Shown here: positions 4,945 through 8,835 of the stretch, piece by piece | Layout: the number at the start of each line of letters is the position of its first letter | Position numbering within the stretch: position 1 is the first letter of the stretch | From: Accumulibacter sp. | GTDB lineage: Bacteria > Pseudomonadota > Gammaproteobacteria > Burkholderiales > Rhodocyclaceae | Reading direction: 5' to 3' | Assembly (NCBI GenBank): GCA_031264825.1 | Contig: JAISDL010000148.1 | Location: forward strand, 1 to 8,835 | Length of the DNA: 8,835 bases | Translations under genes and position numbers: made by a program | The notes under the pieces: generated by a model | Databases searched by the model: none | What the model saw: the letters and a program-made list of their open reading frames with translations, nothing else | Told to the model about the DNA's origin: nothing

Positions 4945-7332
4945 ATGAAATTCTCCGAATCCTGGTTGCGCAGCTTCGTTGACCCGAAGGTTTCGGGCGA
5001 GGCCTTGTCGCATCTTCTGACGATGTCCGGCCTCGAAGTCGAAGAAGAACAGCCGGCGGCGCCGTTTTTCGACCACGTTTGCGTCGCGCGCGTCCTTGAA
5101 GTCGTGAAGCACCCGAACGCCGACCGGCTTTCCCTCTGCCGCGTCGACGCGGGCGGCGGGGAAGTGCGCCAGATCGTTTGCGGCGCGCCGAACGTGTCGC
5201 CCGGAATCAAGGCGCCCTGCGCGCTGCCCGGAGCGAATCTTCCGGGAAACCTCAAGATCAAGGCGGCGAAGGTCCGCGGCGTCGAGTCCGGCGGCATGCT
5301 CTGCTCGGCCAGGGAACTCGGCCTGTCGGAAGACGCCTCCGGCCTCTTGATCCTGCCCGACGACGCGCCGGTCGGCGAAGACCTCCGCGTCTACCTCGAC
5401 CTCGACGATACGCTGCGGACGCTCAAACTCACGCCGAACCGCGCCGACTGCCTCTCGATTTCCGGGATCGCGCGCGAAGTCTCGGCGTTGACGCGCGCGC
5501 CCGCCGTCTTCCCGGAAGTCTCCGAAGTGCCGGTCGAAACGGATTTGCGGCGTGCGATCGTTCTCGATGCGCCCGATGCGTGCCCGCTTTATTGCGGTCG
5601 CATCCTCGTCGGCGCCGACGCGCAGGCCGCGACACCGGACTGGATGAAGCGCCGCCTCGAACGGAGCGGGATGCGCTCGATTTCCGCGCTCGTCGACATC
5701 ACGAACTACGTCATGCTCGAACTCGGCCAGCCGCTCCACGCCTTCGACAACGCCAAGCTCAAAGGGACGATCCACGCGCGCAGCGCGCGACCCGGCGAAA
5801 AAATTCTCCTGCTCAACGGCCAGACGCTCGAATTGCGCGAAGACGTTCTGCTGATCGCCGACGACACCCGTCCTCTGGCGATGGCGGGGATCATGGGCGG
5901 CGACGAAACCGGAATCACGTCCGGGACGACCGAAATTTTTCTCGAATCGGCCTTTTTCGCCCCGCACGCGGTCGCCGGACGCGCGCGCCGTTACGGCTTT
6001 GGCTCCGAAGCGTCGTATCGCTTCGAGCGCGGCGTCGATTTCGGCGGCGCCCGCCGTGCGCTCGAACGCGCCAGCCAACTGATTCTCGAAATCTGCGGCG
6101 GGCGCGCCGGGCCTCTGGTCGAAGCGTCCGCGCCGCTGCCCGAACGGTGCCCGATCCGGTTGAGGCCGTCGCGCGTCGCGCGGCTCCTGGGCGTTTCCAT
6201 CGCCGACGAGGAGATCGTCGGCATCCTCCGCCGCCTCGGTATGTGCGTCGAGAGCGACGGCGAAAACTTCATCGTCGTTCCGCCGTCGTTTCGTTTCGAC
6301 ATCGAAATCGAAGCCGACCTGATCGAAGAAATCGCGCGCCTCTACGGCTACGACAATATCCCGTCGTCGAATTCGCACGCGGACCTGATGATGCTGCCGC
6401 GTTCCGAGAGCGAGCGCGGGATTTCGCGGATACGCCAAAACCTCATCGATCGAGGCTATCAGGAAGTCGTCAATTTCGCCTTTGTCGACGAGGAATGGGA
6501 AAAAAACCTTGCCGGGAACAGATACGCGATTCGCCTCTCGAACCCGATCGCCGCGCAGATGAGCGTCATGCGATCGAGTCTCCTGAGCGGCCTCGTCGCC
6601 AACCTCGTGACGAATCTGAAACGCAAGCAAACGCGCGTGCGCCTTTTTGAAACGGGGCGTTGCTTCTTCCGCGCCCCCGACGGCGTGCCCGTCGCGGGGT
6701 TTTCCCAGCCCTGGAAGCTCGGCGCGCTCGCCTACGGTGCGGCGTTGCCCGAGCAGTGGAGCGCCGCGTCCCGCAACGTCGATTTTTTCGACGCCAAAGG
6801 CGACCTTGAAGCGCTGCTCGCGCCGAACGCCGAAATTCTCGGCGCGCGCTTTGAAAAGACCGCGCACCCCGCTTTGCATCCGGGGCGGAGCGCGGCGCTT
6901 TCGATCGGGGGTAAATGTGTCGGCGTCGTCGGGGAACTGCACCCGCGCTGGGTTCAGCATTACGACTTGCCGCTCGCTCCGGTCGTTTTTGAAGTCGACC
7001 TCGACGTCCTGAAATTCGCCAGGATGCCGGCGTACGCGGAAGTCTCGAAGCAACCCCTCGCGATCCGCGACCTCGCCGTCGTCGTCGACCAGAAAATCGC
7101 GCTCCGCGATATCCTCGAAGGCATCAAAACCGACAGCCCCGCCACCGTTCGTGACGTCGAACTCTTCGACGTCTACACGGGGGCCGGTGTCGAGCCGGGT
7201 AAAAAAAGTCTTGCATTTCGTATAGTTATGCAAGATACTCAAAGAACTTTGCTGGATACGGAAGTCGACGCCGCCGTACAGCGGATGCTCGCCTATCTGC
7301 AAAACACCTTCGCCGCGCAGCTCCGGACATGA
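4945..7332 (+). CDS. pheT: Phenylalanyl-tRNA synthetase beta subunit
   Basis: Partner of PheS. It binds tRNA-Phe and hydrolyses mischarged Tyr-tRNA-Phe. The 795-residue product equals the E. coli length. The N terminus MKFSESWLRSFV is followed by an EMAP-like OB-fold tRNA-binding domain (about 39-148, with HPNADRLSLCRV and CGAPNV). The B3/B4 editing domain (about 210-385) shows DITNYVMLELGQPLHAFD, GIMGGDETGI and SEASYRFERGVD. Next come the B5 domain (about 395-475), the catalytic-like core and a C-terminal FDX-ACB domain (about 700-794). ATG 4945 is chosen because GAGG at 4935-4938 sits 6 nt before it. ATG 4939 lies against the GAGG and TTG 4933 overlaps the pheS stop. Codons around 7200-7255 are unusually AT-rich and may hide the ihfA promoter. 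Confidence 0.97.
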   Translation: MKFSESWLRSFVDPKVSGEALSHLLTMSGLEVEEEQPAAPFFDHVCVARVLEVVKHPNADRLSLCRVDAGGGEVRQIVCGAPNVSPGIKAPCALPGANLPGNLKIKAAKVRGVESGGMLCSARELGLSEDASGLLILPDDAPVGEDLRVYLDLDDTLRTLKLTPNRADCLSISGIAREVSALTRAPAVFPEVSEVPVETDLRRAIVLDAPDACPLYCGRILVGADAQAATPDWMKRRLERSGMRSISALVDITNYVMLELGQPLHAFDNAKLKGTIHARSARPGEKILLLNGQTLELREDVLLIADDTRPLAMAGIMGGDETGITSGTTEIFLESAFFAPHAVAGRARRYGFGSEASYRFERGVDFGGARRALERASQLILEICGGRAGPLVEASAPLPERCPIRLRPSRVARLLGVSIADEEIVGILRRLGMCVESDGENFIVVPPSFRFDIEIEADLIEEIARLYGYDNIPSSNSHADLMMLPRSESERGISRIRQNLIDRGYQEVVNFAFVDEEWEKNLAGNRYAIRLSNPIAAQMSVMRSSLLSGLVANLVTNLKRKQTRVRLFETGRCFFRAPDGVPVAGFSQPWKLGALAYGAALPEQWSAASRNVDFFDAKGDLEALLAPNAEILGARFEKTAHPALHPGRSAALSIGGKCVGVVGELHPRWVQHYDLPLAPVVFEVDLDVLKFARMPAYAEVSKQPLAIRDLAVVVDQKIALRDILEGIKTDSPATVRDVELFDVYTGAGVEPGKKSLAFRIVMQDTQRTLLDTEVDAAVQRMLAYLQNTFAAQLRT
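7209..7239 (+). promoter_or_regulatory. Candidate ihfA promoter and dyad inside pheT
   Basis: TTGCAT at 7211-7216 and GATACT at 7234-7239 are 17 nt apart, a weak sigma-70 pair. They lie in a perfect 8-bp inverted repeat, TCTTGCAT (7209-7216) and ATGCAAGA (7228-7235), with an 11-nt loop. A second small dyad, CAAAG-AA-CTTTG, follows at 7240-7251. Codons here are AT-rich and include ATA and AGA, rare elsewhere in pheT. E. coli ihfA also has a promoter inside pheT, which fits. Assignment is by inspection only. Confidence 0.4.
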
Positions 7333-7344
7333 TAGGGACGATAA

Positions 7345-7647
7345 ATGAAGCTCACCAAGGCAGAACTCGCTGATCTGCTGTTTGAAAAGCTCGGCCTCAA
7401 CAAACGCGAATCAAAAAACATGGTCGAAGCCTTCTTCAAGGAAATCAGCGTCGCCCTCGAACAAAACGATCATGTGAAACTCTCGGGTTTTGGAAATTTT
7501 CAGTTGCGCGACAAACCGCAACGCCCGGGGAGAAACCCCAAGACGGGTGAAAAGATTCCGATCACCGCACGCCGCGTCGTCACTTTTCACGCAAGTCAGA
7601 AACTCAAAGCCGAGATGAGGCAATCTCTCGATGGAAGCACGGCCTGA
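7345..7647 (+). CDS. ihfA: Integration host factor alpha subunit
   Basis: DNA-bending nucleoid protein that works as a heterodimer with IHF-beta in transcription, replication and recombination. The 100-residue product matches the family length. An alpha-helical dimerisation region (1-45) begins MKLTKAELADLLFEKLGL. It is followed by VKLSGFGNF (44-52) and the DNA-binding arm with RPGRNPKTGE (60-69), whose P65 is at the position of the proline that intercalates in E. coli IHF-alpha. PITARRVVTF (72-81) closes the arm. The match to IHF-alpha is much closer than to HU. AGGGA at 7334-7338 is 6 nt before ATG. The gene starts 12 nt after pheT, and its last 17 nt overlap the downstream merR-like gene. 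IHF-beta is not in this window. Confidence 0.97.
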   Translation: MKLTKAELADLLFEKLGLNKRESKNMVEAFFKEISVALEQNDHVKLSGFGNFQLRDKPQRPGRNPKTGEKIPITARRVVTFHASQKLKAEMRQSLDGSTA

Positions 7648-7990
7648 CAAGACCGCCGAGGATGTAACCCTTCCCCCGATTCCGGCAAAGCGCTACTTCA
7701 CGATCGGTGAAGTCAGCAAGCTTTGCGACGTGGAAACCTACGTGATTCGCTATTGGGAAGGGCATTTTTCCCAGCTCAAGCCGGTCAAGCGTCGCGGCAA
7801 CCGTCGCTATTACCAGCACCACGAAATCATCCTCATCCGGCGCATCCGCGAATTGCTTCGCGTCGAAGGCTTTACGCTCAGCGGCGCGGTTCGCCGCCTC
7901 GACGAAATGACCGGAAAGCAGACGGCGACCCGCGCGTCAGGCTCGCTCCGCGAAGAACTCGCAAGCGTCATCGAGATGCTCAAGGTCTGA
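7631..7990 (+). CDS. MerR-family DNA-binding protein
   Basis: The 119-residue product has a MerR-type winged helix-turn-helix from about residue 21 to 90: YFTIGEVSKLCDV is the helix-turn-helix, YVIRYWEGHF the second helix, and KRRGNRRYYQHHE the wing. A short C-terminal helix (about 105-118) could support dimerisation. There is no effector domain and no metal-binding cysteine cluster; its only cysteine, C32, lies in the helix-turn-helix. Metal or drug sensing is therefore not supported. The ATG overlaps ihfA by 17 nt, and GAGG at 7617-7620 lies 10 nt upstream, so expression is tied to ihfA. Short MerR proteins in this position are typical of betaproteobacteria and related groups. Their target is unknown to me. 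Confidence 0.9.
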   Translation: MEARPDKTAEDVTLPPIPAKRYFTIGEVSKLCDVETYVIRYWEGHFSQLKPVKRRGNRRYYQHHEIILIRRIRELLRVEGFTLSGAVRRLDEMTGKQTATRASGSLREELASVIEMLKV

Positions 7991-8102
7991 CAGGAGACAG
8001 GAATCAGGAGACGGGAGACAGATTAAGACGGGAGACAGATTATTTTCCGGCGCTTCGCGCCGCATATTTTTCTGTCTCCTGTTTCCTGTCCTCTGTCTCC
8101 TG
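7991..8102. repeat. Long imperfect inverted repeat after merR
   Basis: Starting at the base after the merR stop, 7991-8022 and the reverse complement of 8071-8102 agree at 26 of 32 positions, including CAGGAGACAG at the outer ends and GGAGACAGA at the inner ends. The left arm contains two tandem copies of AGACGGGAGACAGATTA, at 8009-8025 and 8026-8042. A compact GC hairpin sits in the middle. Confidence 0.85.
8048..8071 (+). terminator. Probable terminator of the ihfA-merR transcript
   Basis: CGGCGC (8048-8053) pairs with GCGCCG (8057-8062) around a TTC loop, followed by CATATTTTT to 8071. TTATTTTC on the left gives an A-rich tract on the opposite strand, so it might also work for minus-strand transcripts from the convergent gene. 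The short stem and interrupted T run keep the call tentative. Confidence 0.45.
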
Positions 8103-8111
8103 AAACCCACC

Positions 8112-8182
8112 CCCGGCCCCTCCCTTGTCAGGGAGAGGGGATCAAAGCTCCCTCCCCTGATAAGGAGAGGGATGGGGAGGGG
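8112..8182. repeat. C-rich/G-rich palindromic repeat element
   Basis: Two imperfect hairpins stand side by side. The first pairs CCCC and TCCCT (8117-8125) with AGGGA and GGGG (8130-8140). The second pairs CCCTCCCC (8150-8157) with GGGGAGGG (8174-8181). CCCCTCCC at 8117-8124 can also pair with 8175-8182. It looks like a dispersed intergenic repeat of the kind common in proteobacterial genomes, but copies elsewhere cannot be checked here. Confidence 0.6.
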
Positions 8183-8187
8183 TTTCC

Positions 8188-8238
8188 GATCGGTGTTTCA
8201 AAGCTCTTCCCCGGCGGCGAAGCCGCCGCTGACCGATC
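8188..8238. repeat. Nested hairpin near the DUF4282 gene end
   Basis: GATCGGT (8188-8194) pairs with ACCGATC (8232-8238), enclosing a perfect 7-bp hairpin CGGCGGC-GAA-GCCGCCG at 8212-8228. No T run follows on either strand, so it is not a standard intrinsic terminator. TCAAAGCTC occurs at 8142-8150 and again at 8198-8206. Confidence 0.55.
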
Positions 8239-8265
8239 TGATCCCTGATCCCTGATTCCTGATCG
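8238..8265. repeat. 7-bp tandem repeat, four units
   Basis: Units CTGATCC, CTGATCC, CTGATTC and CTGATCG follow one another directly, ending 8 bp before the last base of the minus-strand gene. CCTGATTCCT at 8251-8260 is the exact reverse complement of 7999-8008 on the far side of the intergenic region. Confidence 0.75.
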
Positions 8266-8273
8266 TGAAGGGC

Positions 8274-8507
8274 TTACTTCTTGCGTATCTCTTGCAGGGC
8301 CTCGTTCATCTTGAAAATGACGATCATGAATTCGCAGTAGATGCGCGTAAATGCGGCGCCGAGTACGATCACGAGCAGCCCTTTCAGAATTTCGCCGCTG
8401 AAAATCGTGACGACCCCGCCGATCAACACGCCGATCAGCATGAGGTAATAGAAGAGGGTAATGATTTTCGGGGTCAACATCGTATCGAAGTTCAGCAATT
8501 TTTTCAT
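8274..8507 (-). CDS. DUF4282-like small membrane protein
   Basis: A 77-residue protein starting MKKLLNFDTMLTPKIITLFY. Two hydrophobic segments, about 14-36 and 40-66, are joined by a short turn (SGEI), and a charged tail ends EIRKK. This is the layout of DUF4282 proteins, whose function is unknown. It should sit in the cytoplasmic membrane. On the minus strand GGGAGA (8522-8517) lies 9 nt before the ATG and is half of a small palindrome at 8512-8522. A weak -10 candidate TATGAT reads from 8548 to 8543 without a clear -35. The gene is convergent with merR and divergent from tRNA-Pro. It overlaps no other gene, and a strong two-helix pattern supports it as real. Confidence 0.8.
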   Translation of the reverse strand: MKKLLNFDTMLTPKIITLFYYLMLIGVLIGGVVTIFSGEILKGLLVIVLGAAFTRIYCEFMIVIFKMNEALQEIRKK

Positions 8508-8707
8508 TTTTGGGAGTCTCCCTGAAAAAGTTAGGAACGACCATCATACTTGAATTCATTCCGAAAGTCCTGCCGCGCCCTCGTTTTCCGGGTATCCCGA
8601 TCGTTCGCGCGCGGCGTTTTCTGACGCGGCGTATCCGGTGGGGCGGAAAGGACGGAAAACGCGATGCCCGGAATGCTGCAATTCGCGCTATAATTGAAAA
8701 TTCGTGT
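8508..8707. promoter_or_regulatory. Divergent promoter region, tRNA-Pro promoter
   Basis: A perfect TATAAT at 8689-8694 ends 13 nt before the mature tRNA, giving a start near 8701 and a 5' leader of about seven nt. No good -35 element is seen 16 to 18 nt upstream, where the sequence is GC-rich. CGTTTTCCG (8582-8590) and CGGAAAACG (8653-8661) form a 9-bp inverted repeat with a wide spacing. CGCGGCG occurs twice, at 8610-8616 and 8625-8631. No gene is supported in this stretch. Confidence 0.5.
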
Positions 8708-8784
8708 CGGGGCGTGGCGCAGCCTGGTAGCGCACTTGCATGGGGTGCAAGGGGTCGCGAGTTCGAATCCCGCCGCCCCGACCA
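8708..8784 (+). tRNA. tRNA-Pro (anticodon GGG)
   Basis: A complete 77-nt tRNA with encoded CCA. The acceptor stem pairs CGGGGCG (8708-8714) with CGCCCCG (8774-8780), followed by ACCA. The D arm is GCGC-AGCCTGGTA-GCGC, the anticodon stem CTTGC/GCAAG holds the loop ATGGGGT with anticodon GGG, and the T arm GCGAG-TTCGAAT-CCCGC contains TTCGAAT. The T stem ends in a G-C set with one imperfect pair. It reads CCC and CCT proline codons. tRNA-Pro close to ihfA and merR is a familiar betaproteobacterial arrangement. Confidence 0.97.
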
Positions 8785-8800
8785 GTAATACCAAGGGTTT

Positions 8801-8833
8801 CGGGACATTTTCGTAAAATGTCCCGTTTCTTTT
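8801..8833 (+). terminator. Intrinsic terminator of tRNA-Pro
   Basis: CGGGACATTTT (8801-8811) pairs perfectly over 11 bp with AAAATGTCCCG (8815-8825) around a CGT loop, followed by TTTCTTTT to 8833. It begins 16 nt after the tRNA CCA end. Confidence 0.93.
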
Positions 8834-8835
8834 GC

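Noticed and set aside
4870..7302. 810-codon minus-strand ORF opposite pheT
   Set aside because: It is a shadow of pheT caused by codon bias. The product has no recognisable domain.
7991..8102. CRISPR array
   Set aside because: The repeats are irregular, inverted or directly tandem without spacers, and no cas genes are nearby.
8510..8788. 92-codon plus-strand ORF ending in tRNA-Pro
   Set aside because: It overlaps the tRNA and its promoter, and its last part (GVAQPGSALAWG-like) is the translated tRNA itself.
8531..8794. 87-codon minus-strand ORF across tRNA-Pro
   Set aside because: It reads through the antisense of a well-formed tRNA (the familiar false GAAGFELATPC protein), so it is not a gene.

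Overview
The window is a GC-rich bacterial chromosome segment carrying a translation and nucleoid-protein cluster in the order thrS-infC-rpmI-rplT-pheS-pheT-ihfA-merR, followed by a tRNA-Pro gene. The gene order, the long PheS with a YRVDSDATHSPMFHQ motif 2, the short MerR protein directly after ihfA and the nearby tRNA-Pro(GGG) together point to a betaproteobacterium. No genus can be named from the sequence alone.

Layout. Positions 1-283 are a tandem repeat (66-bp period, built from two 33-bp halves) that runs in from the left edge. Positions 284-544 are a more AT-rich leader with candidate thrS promoter elements. Positions 545-3703 hold thrS, infC, rpmI and rplT on the + strand. A strong hairpin follows rplT, then a short leader with a possible small upstream ORF, then pheS, pheT, ihfA and merR, all + strand and closely spaced or overlapping. 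Between merR and a small minus-strand membrane-protein gene (DUF4282-like) lie about 280 bases packed with inverted and direct repeats. A divergent promoter region then leads to tRNA-Pro and its intrinsic terminator at the right edge.

Function. ThrRS and the two PheRS subunits charge tRNAs, IF-3 controls initiation, L35 and L20 belong to the 50S subunit, IHF-alpha is a nucleoid architectural protein, and the MerR-like protein is a DNA-binding protein of unknown target. The protein-coding content is ordinary housekeeping. I found no defence system, mobile element or new enzyme cluster. What deserves attention is regulatory: an ATC start codon for infC, an infC-rpmI leader able to form two mutually exclusive hairpins, a pheS start without a Shine-Dalgarno sequence that overlaps a small ORF having one, and promoter-like AT-rich patches inside the ends of thrS and pheT.
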